Shown here: piece after piece, positions 1 through 8,288 of the stretch | Layout of the letters: every line of letters starts with the position of its first letter | Numbering within the stretch: position 1 is the stretch's first letter | Assembly (NCBI RefSeq): GCF_001591105.1 | Contig: NZ_BCUD01000006.1 | Span: 186,001-250,000, forward strand | DNA from: Vibrio nereis NBRC 15637 | GTDB lineage: Bacteria > Pseudomonadota > Gammaproteobacteria > Enterobacterales > Vibrionaceae | Reading direction: 5' to 3' | DNA length: 64,000 nt | Made by a program: the position numbers and the translations under genes | Notes under the pieces: generated by a model | What the model was told of the DNA's origin: nothing | Seen by the model: the letters and a program-made list of their open reading frames with translations, nothing else | Database searches by the model: none

Positions 1-1070
1 ACGGAAAACACCTGCGCTCGACTTTAACGGGTGCCCTCACACTCTCACTGGCCCTGCTCTCAGCCAGTACTCTTGCTGCCGACAAGGTATACCGATTAAA
101 ACTCGCAGAAACCTGGGGGCCAAATACGCCCATTTTAGGTGATGCGACCAAAAACATGGCCCAGTTGGCCGAAGAAATGTCGAACGGTCGACTTAAAATT
201 CGCGTCGATTCCGCCAACAAGCATAAAGCGCCACTGGGCATTTTTGATATGGTCAAATCTGGCCAATACGACCTGGGGCATTCCAGCTCTTACTACTGGA
301 AAGGTAAAGTACCAAACACCTTGTACTTTTCCTCTATGCCTTTTGGCATGATGGCCACTGAGCAATACGCGTGGTTTTACCGCGGGGGCGGCATGGAGCT
401 GATGGAGAAAGTCTATGGTCCACATAACCTGCTTTCTTTCCCCGGCGGCAACTCTGACATTCAGATGGGCGGCTGGTTTAAAAAAGAGATCAACTCCCTA
501 GACGATCTTAAAGGCTTAAAGATCCGTATTCCCGGTTTTGCTGGTGAAGTCATGGCGCGTGTCGGAGCCAAACCGACCAACATCGCTCCAGGCGAACTGT
601 ATACCTCATTAGAAAGAGGCACCATCGACGCGTTAGAGTGGGTTGGCCCTGCCTTTGATTTACGGATGGGTTTCCAAAAAATCGCGCCCTATTACTACAC
701 CGCTTGGCACGAGCCGGGCTCAGAAACCCAATTCTTGGTCAACAAAAAAACGTGGGAGAAACTGCCCAGCGATCTGCAAAGCATTCTTGAAACCGCTTTC
801 CGCGTAACGGCTTTTGATATGTACACCCAATCGATTGATGCCAACGCCAACAGCTGGAAAACGATGAGTAGCGACTACCCAGATATCAAAGTGAGGGACT
901 TCCCACCAGAAGTCTTGGATGCCATGAAGGCTGCGACCTCTCAGCTACTTAAAGAGGAAGCAGACAAAGATCCACTAGCCAAAGAGATCATTGCTTCACA
1001 AAAGCAATATCTCTCCAAAGTCAGAGCTTGGACGGATATTTCTTCCAAAGCTTACTTAGACGCAAACTAA
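1..1070 (+). CDS. TRAP transporter substrate-binding protein, DctP family (5' end cut by window)
   Basis: Periplasmic solute-binding subunit of a tripartite (TRAP) carboxylate transporter. The frame is open from base 3, and the first visible residues form a hydrophobic signal peptide ending in an Ala-rich cleavage region at about bases 60-80, so only a few N-terminal codons are missing. The DctP fold is supported by the KIRIPG segment, the SLERGTIDALEW segment that lines the ligand site in this family, and the GWxxxPG-like AWHEPGSE stretch. The last two resemble the alpha-keto-acid (TakP-like) branch, so a 2-oxo acid or similar carboxylate is a plausible ligand; that is inference. The membrane subunits DctQ/DctM are not downstream, so they must lie upstream of the window or elsewhere. 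It ends at a hairpin shared with the convergent feo operon. Confidence 0.85.
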   Translation, partial: GKHLRSTLTGALTLSLALLSASTLAADKVYRLKLAETWGPNTPILGDATKNMAQLAEEMSNGRLKIRVDSANKHKAPLGIFDMVKSGQYDLGHSSSYYWKGKVPNTLYFSSMPFGMMATEQYAWFYRGGGMELMEKVYGPHNLLSFPGGNSDIQMGGWFKKEINSLDDLKGLKIRIPGFAGEVMARVGAKPTNIAPGELYTSLERGTIDALEWVGPAFDLRMGFQKIAPYYYTAWHEPGSETQFLVNKKTWEKLPSDLQSILETAFRVTAFDMYTQSIDANANSWKTMSSDYPDIKVRDFPPEVLDAMKAATSQLLKEEADKDPLAKEIIASQKQYLSKVRAWTDISSKAYLDAN

Positions 1071-1086
1071 TCCCTTCACTCTCTCT

Positions 1087-1111
1087 AAGGGCAGATATTA
1101 TCTCTGCCCTT
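1087..1111. terminator. Bidirectional hairpin between the dctP-like gene and the feo operon
   Basis: Arms AAGGGCAGA (1087-1095) and TCTGCCCTT (1103-1111) pair perfectly across a 7-nt loop. It lies between convergent genes. Neither side has a long T-run, so it is a modest terminator. The stop codon of the Cys-rich feo gene lies at the edge of the loop. Confidence 0.6.
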
Positions 1112-1262
1112 TATCCTCTTTCGCTTGGCTCGGACAACCACCACAGCCTTTCCCACACGGACCTGAACCAGGGCGCATTCTACGATAAAGGTAAAACCCC
1201 GCGGCGAGCACGACTATTAGGACGATAGCAAGATCCCATAACTGGAATTGTTGTTCGAACAT
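1098..1262 (-). CDS. FeoB-associated Cys-rich membrane protein, 54 aa
   Basis: A small gene read from the minus strand. ATG is at 1260-1262, two bases after the feoB stop codon, and the stop is at 1098-1100. The product has a short N-terminus, one hydrophobic helix (about residues 10-26, LAIVLIVVLAAGFYLY), a basic RRMR stop-transfer patch and a Cys/Gly tail with CGKGCGGCP (Cys36, Cys40, Cys43). This is the layout of the small FeoB-associated Cys-rich family that often replaces FeoC downstream of feoB. The cysteines could bind iron or a cluster, or sense redox at the cytoplasmic gate, but its biochemical role is not settled. Tight spacing implies translational coupling to feoB. Confidence 0.85.
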   Translation of the reverse strand: MFEQQFQLWDLAIVLIVVLAAGFYLYRRMRPGSGPCGKGCGGCPSQAKEDKGQR

Positions 1263-1264
1263 CG

Positions 1265-3766
1265 TCAATCCTCAATCAGTTTAATCGGAATGCGATCATC
1301 AGAGTTTTTCTTGAAGATCCAATCTTTAAGGCCCAAGAACAACAGTAAAAACAGCCCAGAGAAATACGCCAGTGACATCACTTGAATTCCCGACAACGCA
1401 AACTGGATACCGATCGAATAGACCGCTGTCGCGACGGCAAAACCAATCACGGTCGGCAGTACAATGGATAAAATCATCCATTTATATTCGCCCGTTTGAA
1501 CTTTGATCATCATCACCGTGGCTAAACAAGGTGGATAAAGAATAAAAAACAGAATCAATGCCACCGCAGCTACATCACCATGTTGTGACAGTTCACTCGA
1601 TCCCCCGATTCTGTCTTCTAGTTTTTCATTACTCTCTTCATCTTGTTGAAATAGCACACCTAACGTCGCCACACTGCTTTCACGAGCCGCAAAAGAAGAA
1701 AACAGCGCCACGTTAATCTTCCAGTCAAAACCCGCGTATTGTGTAACAGGCTCTAGCGCTCGCCCAAAGCTACCAAGTAGCGAACTCTCCAATCTAAGCT
1801 CTTTCATTTCACGACGGATCTTTTTACGTGCTGAGGTCAGCTTCCTTAACGCTCGATTCAATTTCTTCGCATCTTTGCCCCCTTTTGCCGCCGTTATCGC
1901 GAAAAAGTCTTCATTGCGTTGTTTGAACGTTTGATTAACTTTAGCTGACGCTTCGGCACCTTGAGCATTGAGTTTTGCGCGGCGATAATCGGTATAAAAG
2001 TTCACGAGTTCCGTCAAAGCGTGATCGTCAAATTGGCCAGCAAATTGCGTTTTATCCGCCACAGTTTGGAACTTTTTCACTGCCGATTGAGCCTGTTGCT
2101 GAAATACGGTCTGCTGATCGTCTGGGATACCAGGAAACTGCAGCAGCACAAAAATAATCGTCGATACCGCCAAGACTATCGTGCCGACTTTACGCACATA
2201 CACCCAAGTTCTTTCCAGCGAACGAGTCACCACACTGCGCAATGTCGGCCAATTGTAACGAGGCAGCTCCATCACAAAAGGAGCGACTTCGGTTTTACGC
2301 AGCACCGTTTGAGTCAGCAATTTCGCCACTAAAAGCGCGGCAATAATGGAAATGGTCGAGATGTAAAACGTCATCAATCCTTTCTGATCAACAAAGAAAA
2401 TGCTGAGCAACAAGGTATACAAGGGGATCTTCGCCAAACAGTTCATATAAGGCACAGTTAAGATAGTCGCGATGCGGGCGCGCGTATCTGGAATACCTTT
2501 GGTCGCCATCACCCCTGGCACCGCGCAACCACCAGCAAAAACGCCCGCTAAAATCATAGGCAACGTACTCTGGCCGTGTAAGCCAAATTTGTGCAGCACT
2601 TTGTCAGAGATAAAAGCAATACGCGCCATATAACCTGAATCTTCCAGTACCGCAATCAGGGCAAACAAAATCAGGAAGATCGGAATGTAGTTAAGTAGTG
2701 TGTTAGCTGAATCGACAATCCAAAGCCCTAAAGAACGGACATAAGGGTCATAAAGAAACCCCGCCTCCGGCAGCATTCCAGCAATGATCTCACGACAAGC
2801 CGCGAGGTAAGGCCACCAATAGTTCGTGAGCTCATAGCCGTAAACAATCGCGCTTTGATAGATAATGAATACGGTTGCGATCAGAAAGAACGGCGCCCCC
2901 AATCGACTCAGTACCACACGGTCAATGTTTTGTGTGGTATTGCCTTGATTGGCTTCTCTTTGGACTTGAGTAACACAGTCATCGATCAGCTGCGATACCC
3001 TTTTCTGGCGTTGAGTGGCCATATAATCACTGACGGCCAGCTGCAGTGTTTGCTCCACTTGCGCTTGTTGCTGGATCGCCACATTGTTCAGCTCTAACAT
3101 GGATTGCTCGTCTAGGACCGACTGCAACCAACGTTGCGTTTCTTGGTCATTTTCGAGCAGGCGTAATGCTAACCAACGTCGGCTTGGACTAGACTCTAAT
3201 TGATGAGGTTCTAACACAGAGCAAAGTTCAGCAACCGCTCCTTCAAGCTCAGGGTAATCCACACAAAAGCCGCCAATTTGAGCCTGAGTCAGAGCATTGG
3301 CGATATCTTTTATGCCTTTCCCCTTTCGGCCTATACACTCGGCAACGGGCACTTTTAAGCTATCAGCCAGCTTCTTGCTATCAATATGAATACCCTCAGT
3401 AACAGCCACATCCATCATATTGAGGGCTAGGACCACGGGCTGCTCCATTTCCAGTAACTGCAACGTTAAATGCAGCGAACGATTTAAATTCGCAGCATCG
3501 AGCACGTTTAGCACCACATCGGCGTTTTCTTCTCGTAGCGCTTTACGTGCCACTCGCTCTTCCAATGAAAAGCTGGTCAGGCTGTATGTTCCAGGCAAAT
3601 CCACTAACTGGTAAGCCCCATGTTGATTAGAAAAATAACCTGTCTTCTTATCAACCGTAACACCGGGATAGTTCGCCACATGCTGACGCGCCCCAGTGAG
3701 CATGTTAAACAGTGTCGATTTACCGGCATTTTGCTGACCGGCAAGCAGTATTTTTTTGCGTTCCAT
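1265..3766 (-). CDS. feoB: Ferrous iron transporter FeoB, enlarged variant (833 aa)
   Basis: GTP-binding inner-membrane permease for Fe(II). The N-terminal G domain carries G1 GQQNAGKST (about 10-18), G3 DLPG (56-59) and G4 NMMD (116-119). The two Gate regions follow, each with a conserved Cys: GCAVPG (about 413-418) and YPPCLATVMM (about 744-753). The protein is larger than the usual roughly 750-770 aa. A hydrophilic, Lys/Arg/Gln-rich, probably helical insert of about 115 residues (about 545-660) interrupts the region between the two Gates. feoA lies 18 nt upstream and the Cys-rich partner 2 nt downstream, so all three form one operon. Fur-like and FNR-like sites upstream of feoA fit iron- and oxygen-responsive control. 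Confidence 0.95.
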   Translation of the reverse strand: MERKKILLAGQQNAGKSTLFNMLTGARQHVANYPGVTVDKKTGYFSNQHGAYQLVDLPGTYSLTSFSLEERVARKALREENADVVLNVLDAANLNRSLHLTLQLLEMEQPVVLALNMMDVAVTEGIHIDSKKLADSLKVPVAECIGRKGKGIKDIANALTQAQIGGFCVDYPELEGAVAELCSVLEPHQLESSPSRRWLALRLLENDQETQRWLQSVLDEQSMLELNNVAIQQQAQVEQTLQLAVSDYMATQRQKRVSQLIDDCVTQVQREANQGNTTQNIDRVVLSRLGAPFFLIATVFIIYQSAIVYGYELTNYWWPYLAACREIIAGMLPEAGFLYDPYVRSLGLWIVDSANTLLNYIPIFLILFALIAVLEDSGYMARIAFISDKVLHKFGLHGQSTLPMILAGVFAGGCAVPGVMATKGIPDTRARIATILTVPYMNCLAKIPLYTLLLSIFFVDQKGLMTFYISTISIIAALLVAKLLTQTVLRKTEVAPFVMELPRYNWPTLRSVVTRSLERTWVYVRKVGTIVLAVSTIIFVLLQFPGIPDDQQTVFQQQAQSAVKKFQTVADKTQFAGQFDDHALTELVNFYTDYRRAKLNAQGAEASAKVNQTFKQRNEDFFAITAAKGGKDAKKLNRALRKLTSARKKIRREMKELRLESSLLGSFGRALEPVTQYAGFDWKINVALFSSFAARESSVATLGVLFQQDEESNEKLEDRIGGSSELSQHGDVAAVALILFFILYPPCLATVMMIKVQTGEYKWMILSIVLPTVIGFAVATAVYSIGIQFALSGIQVMSLAYFSGLFLLLFLGLKDWIFKKNSDDRIPIKLIED

Positions 3767-3784
3767 TTTGGATTCCTGTTTCGG

Positions 3785-4021
3785 TCAATCGGTGATGCGT
3801 TCCACGATCACGGTTAGCGCTTCTGCCTTTCTGATCACGACATTGGTCTGCCCAACCTTGAACTCCAAGGGATCACCTAATGGTGCAAAACGGATCAATT
3901 CGATTTCGACCTGAGGGATCAAACCGAGATCAAGCAATCTTTGTCGAGTCGCCCCTTGGGACTGATGAGAAACAATCACGCCTTTATGGCCGGGAGAAAA
4001 ATGCGCAAGAGATGTGTGCAT
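3785..4021 (-). CDS. feoA: FeoA, SH3-like partner of FeoB (78 aa)
   Basis: Small cytoplasmic beta-barrel protein needed for FeoB activity in studied systems. Family marks are a G-rich first strand (GHKGVIV), the RLLDLGLIPQVEIELI core and the C-terminal ALTVIVERI strand; length is typical. It is the first gene of the feoA-feoB-Cys-rich operon, with an 18-nt gap to feoB. Its upstream region (4022-4253) is shared with two divergent exported proteins. Confidence 0.92.
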   Translation of the reverse strand: MHTSLAHFSPGHKGVIVSHQSQGATRQRLLDLGLIPQVEIELIRFAPLGDPLEFKVGQTNVVIRKAEALTVIVERITD

Positions 4022-4083
4022 GTGAAACTAACCTGCTAAAACCTGAATGCTTCAAATTGTAATCAATTATTTCCAATTTCAAT

Positions 4084-4098
4084 TGAGAATAAATCTCA
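4084..4098. promoter_or_regulatory. Putative Fur box upstream of feoA
   Basis: TGAGAATAAATCTCA is an interrupted palindrome. It matches the 7-1-7 Fur consensus (TGATAAT-N-ATTATCA) at about 11 of 14 defined positions. It lies 63 bp upstream of the feoA start. Control of feo by Fur is well established in other bacteria; binding here is inferred. Confidence 0.5.
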
Positions 4099-4103
4099 TA
4101 TAC

Positions 4104-4117
4104 ATGATCCAAATCAA
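4104..4117. promoter_or_regulatory. Putative FNR (or CRP/FNR-family) box upstream of feoA
   Basis: ATGATCCAAATCAA matches TTGAT-N4-ATCAA at 9 of 10 defined positions. It sits 5 bp from the Fur-like box. Anaerobic activation of feoAB by FNR is known in enterobacteria. The site could equally serve the divergent genes at 4254-5378. Confidence 0.55.
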
Positions 4118-4253
4118 TGAAAGACGCTATTACGAATGGTTATCACTTACATTTGTATTATTTAATCGTTAGTCTCAGCATCACTTAGTGGATATGCATT
4201 CCATTTCTTTGGTTCAAAGCATCATAAGAATCTGAATTTAAGAGGATAAATAA

Positions 4254-4565
4254 ATGAAAAGAGCATTAATGGCATTACTCGTCAGTGCCACATTACCTGG
4301 CGTTGCGTTCGCTCATACCCCGCTTTTCTCGTGTTACGATTTTGGTGACAACACGATTTTATGTGAAGGCGGTTTCTCAGATGGTTCTTCTGCTGCTGGC
4401 GTAGAAATGTTGGTACTTGATAAAGCAGGTAATGAACTAATCAAAAGTGAAATCAACGAAGATGGCGAGTTCGAATTCAAAAAGCCTGCGGGTGACTACA
4501 AAGTCCTCTTCAATGCAGGTCCTGGCCACTCTATCGAAGTTGATGGCAAAGATATTGTTGAATAA
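4254..4565 (+). CDS. Small exported protein of unknown function (103 aa), divergent from feo
   Basis: I do not recognise a named family with certainty. There is a clear signal peptide, MKRALMALLVSATLPGVAFA, and predicted cleavage leaves a mature protein starting HTPLFSCYDFG. The rest looks like a small beta-sandwich of the carboxypeptidase-regulatory type (GVEMLVLDKAGNEL ... DGEFEFKKPAGDYKVLF). Two Cys (SCYDF, LCEGG) could form a disulphide or bind metal. A good ribosome site (gagga) precedes the ATG. It is followed after 27 bp by a DUF4198-like exported protein. Divergence from feoAB across a Fur/FNR-like region suggests a link to metal handling, which is inference. Confidence 0.8.
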   Translation: MKRALMALLVSATLPGVAFAHTPLFSCYDFGDNTILCEGGFSDGSSAAGVEMLVLDKAGNELIKSEINEDGEFEFKKPAGDYKVLFNAGPGHSIEVDGKDIVE

Positions 4566-4592
4566 TTTCACTCTGACTTACGGAAAACGATA

Positions 4593-5378
4593 ATGAAAAA
4601 AATCACACTCGCTCTAGGTGCAGCTGCGCTCTCTCTTTCTGCGGCCTCCCATGCCCACTTCCAATTGATGTATACCCCTGACTCTCAGTTAGAGAAGCCA
4701 GAAACTCTCGACATGAAATTGGTATTTGGTCACCCGATGGAAAATGGCCATGTGATGGATATGGCGAAGCCAGAAGCAGTTTCTGTTACATTCAAAGGTA
4801 AACAGACTGACTTATTAACCAAGCTTAAACAAGTCAAATGGACTGGCCCTGATAATCAGGCAGATGCATTCAAGCTAGACTACAAAATTCGCCGTAATGG
4901 GGATTACATCTTCAGCATGGTTCCTGCGCCTTACTATGAAGGTGGTGAAGATATTTATATTCAGCAGATCACCAAGCGCTACATCAATAAAGGTGGCCTT
5001 CCTACGAGCTGGGAAGAACCACTAGGCCTTAAAACAGAGATCGTGCCAAAAAACAAACCCTATCAAGTTCTGGCTGGCAGCACATTTACAGGCCAACTAC
5101 TTTCTGAAGGTAAACCAGCGGCTGGTGTTGAATGTGAAATTGAATTCCTGAATACCGACGTGGATCTGAACAAAAACGCGTTTGCTAAGGGAACACATCG
5201 TGATACCCCGGCTTCTGCTATCGTCGCGATTACTGACGACAATGGCATGTTCACCTTTGGTGTGCCGAAAGCGGGCAAATGGGGTTTTGCATGCTTAGGC
5301 TCTGGCCCAGACAAAGAGTTTAACGGCAAAGAGCTGTCTCAAGATGCCGTTCTTTGGATAGAAGCAAGCGATCTATAA
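4593..5378 (+). CDS. Exported DUF4198-family protein (261 aa)
   Basis: Resembles the DUF4198 family of periplasmic proteins, some of which accompany nickel or cobalt uptake systems. The signal peptide ends ...SHA, and the mature protein should begin HFQLMYTPDS. The N-terminal part has the family-like GHPMENGHVMDM and RNGDYIFSMVPAPYYEG segments. The C-terminal part (about 150-261) is a Ni/Co-transport-like beta-sandwich (AGSTFTGQLLSEGKPAAGVECEIE ... DDNGMFTFGVPKAGKWGFAC). The preceding 103-aa protein resembles this last domain, so the pair may be related. Likely one operon with that gene. Substrate unknown; a role in presenting metal near the cytoplasmic-membrane transporter is a guess from context. 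Confidence 0.82.
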   Translation: MKKITLALGAAALSLSAASHAHFQLMYTPDSQLEKPETLDMKLVFGHPMENGHVMDMAKPEAVSVTFKGKQTDLLTKLKQVKWTGPDNQADAFKLDYKIRRNGDYIFSMVPAPYYEGGEDIYIQQITKRYINKGGLPTSWEEPLGLKTEIVPKNKPYQVLAGSTFTGQLLSEGKPAAGVECEIEFLNTDVDLNKNAFAKGTHRDTPASAIVAITDDNGMFTFGVPKAGKWGFACLGSGPDKEFNGKELSQDAVLWIEASDL

Positions 5379-5389
5379 GTTTGCTTTTT

Positions 5390-5419
5390 ATACCCCAAGC
5401 CGCCTATCACTTGGGGTAT
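5390..5419 (+). terminator. Hairpin after the DUF4198-family gene
   Basis: ATACCCCAAG (5390-5399) pairs with CTTGGGGTAT (5410-5419) across 10 nt. A T-rich stretch lies on the 5' side, so the hairpin could work in either direction. Confidence 0.6.
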
Positions 5420-5494
5420 CCCTCCTTCCTAACACCCCGTTGATATTTATACACCTACCCTTATTATCCCTAAGCTGTTCAAGTGCGATACGAT

Positions 5495-5534
5495 CAAAAA
5501 ACCTCTTGCCTGACTATGCCAAACAAGAGGTTTT
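5495..5534 (-). terminator. Rho-independent terminator of glmS
   Basis: On the minus strand, AAAACCTCTTG pairs with CAAGAGGTTTT and is followed by a T-run (TTTTTTGATCG). It lies 23 bp past the glmS stop. Confidence 0.85.
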
Positions 5535-5556
5535 ATCGTTCTATTCAGTGACGCTT

Positions 5557-7389
5557 TTATTCCACTGTTACCGCTTTCGCTAAGTTACGAGGTTGGTCTA
5601 CATCGGTGCCTTTAATAAGCGCGACGTAGTAAGACAGTAGCTGCATTGGAATGGTGTAGTAAATTGGTGCAGTGATGTCACTAACGTGTGGCATCGTGAT
5701 GATTTTCATGGTTTCATCCGCTTCAAAGCCAGCTTCTGCATCAGCGAATACGTACAGCAAACCGCCACGTGCGCGAACTTCTTCCACGTTTGACTTCAGT
5801 TTTTCCAGCAGCTCGTTGCTTGGTGCCACAACAACAACAGGCATGTCTGCGTCAATCAGAGCAAGTGGGCCATGTTTCAGCTCACCCGCCGCATAAGCTT
5901 CTGCGTGGATGTAAGAGATCTCTTTTAGCTTTAACGAAGCTTCCATCGCAATTGGGTAAAACTCGCCACGACCTAAGAACAATGTATGATGCTTGTCGGC
6001 AAAATCTTCTGCTAGCGCTTCAATGTCTTTTTCAAAAGAAAGAGCGGCATTGATTTGAGTAGGAAGAGCGTGAAGTGCTTCCACGATTTCTTTCTCTTTT
6101 TCTTTGCTCACACGGTTTTGCTGTTTACCCAGAGCTGTCACAAGCATTAGCAACGCAGATAGCTGTGTAGTAAACGCTTTGGTTGACGCCACACCGATTT
6201 CAACGCCAGCACGAGTCATAAAGGCGAAATCAGATTCACGAACCAACGAAGAGCCTGCGACGTTACAAATTGTCATTGCCGCCATGTAACCTTTTTCTTT
6301 CGCCAGACGAAGCGCCGCTAAAGTATCAGCCGTTTCTCCAGATTGAGAAAGCGTGATCAATAGACTGTTTGGACGAGTCACAAACTTGCGGTAACGGAAT
6401 TCAGAGGCAATTTCTACATCACAACTTACACCTGCGATATCTTCAAACCAGTAGCGCGCTGTCATACCAGCATTGTAAGACGTACCACACGCAACAATCT
6501 GCACGTGCTCGACTTTGCTTAGGATCTCTGCCGCATTCACACCGATCGCTTCTGTGACGATAGAGTCACCTGTGATTCGGCCTTCCATCGTGTTGATCAG
6601 CGCCGTTGGCTGCTCGTAAATTTCTTTTTGCATAAAGTGGCGATATTTGCCTTTGTCGCCCGCATCGTGTTCTGCGTTTGATTCAGTGATTTCGCGTTCA
6701 ACGTTCTCACCTGACTCATCAAATACCGTTACTTCACGACGAGTGATCTCAGCAACATCACCTTCTTCGAGGTACATAAAGCGTCGAGTTACGTTTAACA
6801 GCGCAAGTTGGTCTGACGCGAGGAAGTTTTCACCCACACCAAACCCGATCACGATTGGGCTACCAGAACGTGCCACTACAATACGTGACGGATCTTTACG
6901 ATCCATGGCGACCGTGCCATACGCACCTTCCAGTTGTTTTGCTGTGTTCTGTACCGCAGTCACGAGTGAATCAGCAGTGCGCATCTCCCATTCAACTAGG
7001 TGAGCGATCACTTCAGTATCAGTCTGAGATTCAAATACATAACCACGCTCACGAAGCATTTCACGCAACTCTTCGTGGTTTTCAATAATACCGTTGTGAA
7101 CCACTGTGATATCGCCAGACATGTGTGGGTGCGCGTTGACTTCAGAAGGCTCACCGTGCGTTGCCCAACGAGTATGTGCAATACCAGTACCACCAACCAC
7201 TTCTTCGCTGGCAACAGCGTCGGCTAACTCCTGAACCTTACCTAAGCGACGAAGACGCGTTAGATTCGATTCCGCATCAACAATCGCGACACCTGCCGAG
7301 TCATAACCGCGGTACTCTAAACGGCGTAGGCCTTCAACCAAAATTTCCGCTACATCACGTTGTGCTACTGCACCCACGATTCCGCACAT
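5557..7389 (-). CDS. glmS: Glutamine-fructose-6-phosphate aminotransferase (isomerizing)
   Basis: Makes glucosamine-6-phosphate from fructose-6-phosphate and glutamine, the committed step to UDP-GlcNAc for peptidoglycan and LPS. 610 aa, full length. The N-terminal glutaminase domain begins MCGIVGAV with the Cys nucleophile exposed after Met removal; HTRWATHG and ALEGAYGT-type segments follow. Two SIS sugar-isomerase domains occupy about 285-430 and 460-600 ([38 protein letters not shown]). The C-terminus [11 protein letters not shown] is diagnostic. It lies 85 nt downstream of a DeoR-type regulator on the same strand, with a hairpin in the gap, so it may be partly co-transcribed. RapZ is encoded at 59216. 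Confidence 0.97.
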   Translation of the reverse strand: MCGIVGAVAQRDVAEILVEGLRRLEYRGYDSAGVAIVDAESNLTRLRRLGKVQELADAVASEEVVGGTGIAHTRWATHGEPSEVNAHPHMSGDITVVHNGIIENHEELREMLRERGYVFESQTDTEVIAHLVEWEMRTADSLVTAVQNTAKQLEGAYGTVAMDRKDPSRIVVARSGSPIVIGFGVGENFLASDQLALLNVTRRFMYLEEGDVAEITRREVTVFDESGENVEREITESNAEHDAGDKGKYRHFMQKEIYEQPTALINTMEGRITGDSIVTEAIGVNAAEILSKVEHVQIVACGTSYNAGMTARYWFEDIAGVSCDVEIASEFRYRKFVTRPNSLLITLSQSGETADTLAALRLAKEKGYMAAMTICNVAGSSLVRESDFAFMTRAGVEIGVASTKAFTTQLSALLMLVTALGKQQNRVSKEKEKEIVEALHALPTQINAALSFEKDIEALAEDFADKHHTLFLGRGEFYPIAMEASLKLKEISYIHAEAYAAGELKHGPLALIDADMPVVVVAPSNELLEKLKSNVEEVRARGGLLYVFADAEAGFEADETMKIITMPHVSDITAPIYYTIPMQLLSYYVALIKGTDVDQPRNLAKAVTVE

Positions 7390-7414
7390 ATTTTTACTCC
7401 AATATCTGTTTATG

Positions 7415-7444
7415 CCCAGTGGCTACAAGCAAGGGCCAACTGGG
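7415..7444 (-). promoter_or_regulatory. Hairpin in the regulator-glmS gap
   Basis: CCCAGTGGC (7415-7423) and GCCAACTGGG (7435-7444) pair with one bulged base, about 25-55 nt upstream of the glmS start on the minus strand. No T-run follows, so it is more like an mRNA processing or regulatory structure than a terminator. Confidence 0.4.
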
Positions 7445-7474
7445 TGATTAATTCAAAAATTTGTTATACACAGA

Positions 7475-8224
7475 TCACTTTGATCCCATGGGACTCAATG
7501 ATCTGTTTAGATTCTGGGGGAGATCTTTGTTGGTCACCAAGACGTCAATCACATCCCAGGCCAACTCTAAATTGGGGATTTTGCGGCCGATTTTCTCAGA
7601 CTCAACCATGACGATGACTTCACGAGACACTTCCGCCATCACTTTACTTAAACCCACTAATTCATTAAAAGTGGTGGTTCCACGATCTAAATCGACACCA
7701 TCTGCGCCGATGAATAATTGGTCAAAGTCGTAAGAGCGCAGAACAGATTCCGCGACTTGGCCTTGGAAAGATTCCGAATGTGAATCCCACGTGCCTCCGG
7801 TCATTAATAATGTCGGTTCGCTTTCAAGTTCATTGAGGGCATTCGCCACACTCAACGAGTTGGTCATGACGACTAAGCCATGCATGCCATCCAATTGTTT
7901 GATCAATGCGCCAGTGGTACTGCCACTATCAATCACAATGCGGTTATGTTCGCGGATCAGTTTCGCCGCAGCCTGAGCCAGTTCATTCTTACGAACCGAA
8001 ACGTTATCACTCATTTCATCACTAACCACTTCTTTCGGCAGTGCAATCGCCCCACCGTATCGTCTGAGTAGCTGGCCATTTTTTTCCAGAGACGCGAGAT
8101 CCTTCCTAATGGTGACCTCTGAAGTGGCAAATTGATGTGATAATTCTTCAACACTCACTTCACCTTTTTCATTTACAAGGTTAGAAATAGTGTGTCTGCG
8201 AAGTTGAGTATTTCGTTTCGACAT
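7475..8224 (-). CDS. DeoR/GlpR-family transcriptional regulator, probable GlmS-linked regulator
   Basis: 249 aa. N-terminal DeoR winged helix (about 8-60: HTISNLVNEKGEVSVEELSH, then SEVTIRKDLASLEKNGQLLR), followed by RRYGGA. The C-terminal DeoR sensor domain has IDSGSTTGALI, LLMTGG and FIGADGVD, typical of phosphosugar-sensing members. DeoR-type regulators directly upstream of glmS are known in several gammaproteobacteria, so a hexosamine-phosphate ligand is likely but unproven. The promoter region at 8242-8288 has two TTTCG-type elements of the kind many DeoR proteins bind, suggesting autoregulation and control of the downstream glmS. Confidence 0.88.
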   Translation of the reverse strand: MSKRNTQLRRHTISNLVNEKGEVSVEELSHQFATSEVTIRKDLASLEKNGQLLRRYGGAIALPKEVVSDEMSDNVSVRKNELAQAAAKLIREHNRIVIDSGSTTGALIKQLDGMHGLVVMTNSLSVANALNELESEPTLLMTGGTWDSHSESFQGQVAESVLRSYDFDQLFIGADGVDLDRGTTTFNELVGLSKVMAEVSREVIVMVESEKIGRKIPNLELAWDVIDVLVTNKDLPQNLNRSLSPMGSK

Positions 8225-8241
8225 TTATCTATATTTTTATA

Positions 8242-8288
8242 GTTTCATTTCGAAAGATATTATAGTCGAATCGAAACTTTTTAGTCCA
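8242..8288 (-). promoter_or_regulatory. Promoter with TTTCG-type operator repeats for the DeoR regulator
   Basis: On the minus strand, TGGACT (8288-8283), an 18-nt spacer and a perfect TATAAT (8264-8259) form a promoter. GTTTCGATTCGAC (8277-8265) fills most of the spacer. CTTTCGAAATGAAAC (8256-8242) lies just downstream of the -10. Both contain the TTTCG core seen in operators of several DeoR-family proteins. Occupancy is inferred. Confidence 0.5.

Noticed and set aside
1098..1262. Canonical FeoC downstream of feoB
   Set aside because: The product has a membrane helix and a CxxxCxxC tail, not the winged-helix fold of FeoC.
2855..3097. Opposite-strand open frames inside feoB, glmS, pgk, rpoN and others
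   Set aside because: They lie antisense to well-supported genes and show no protein-family features.
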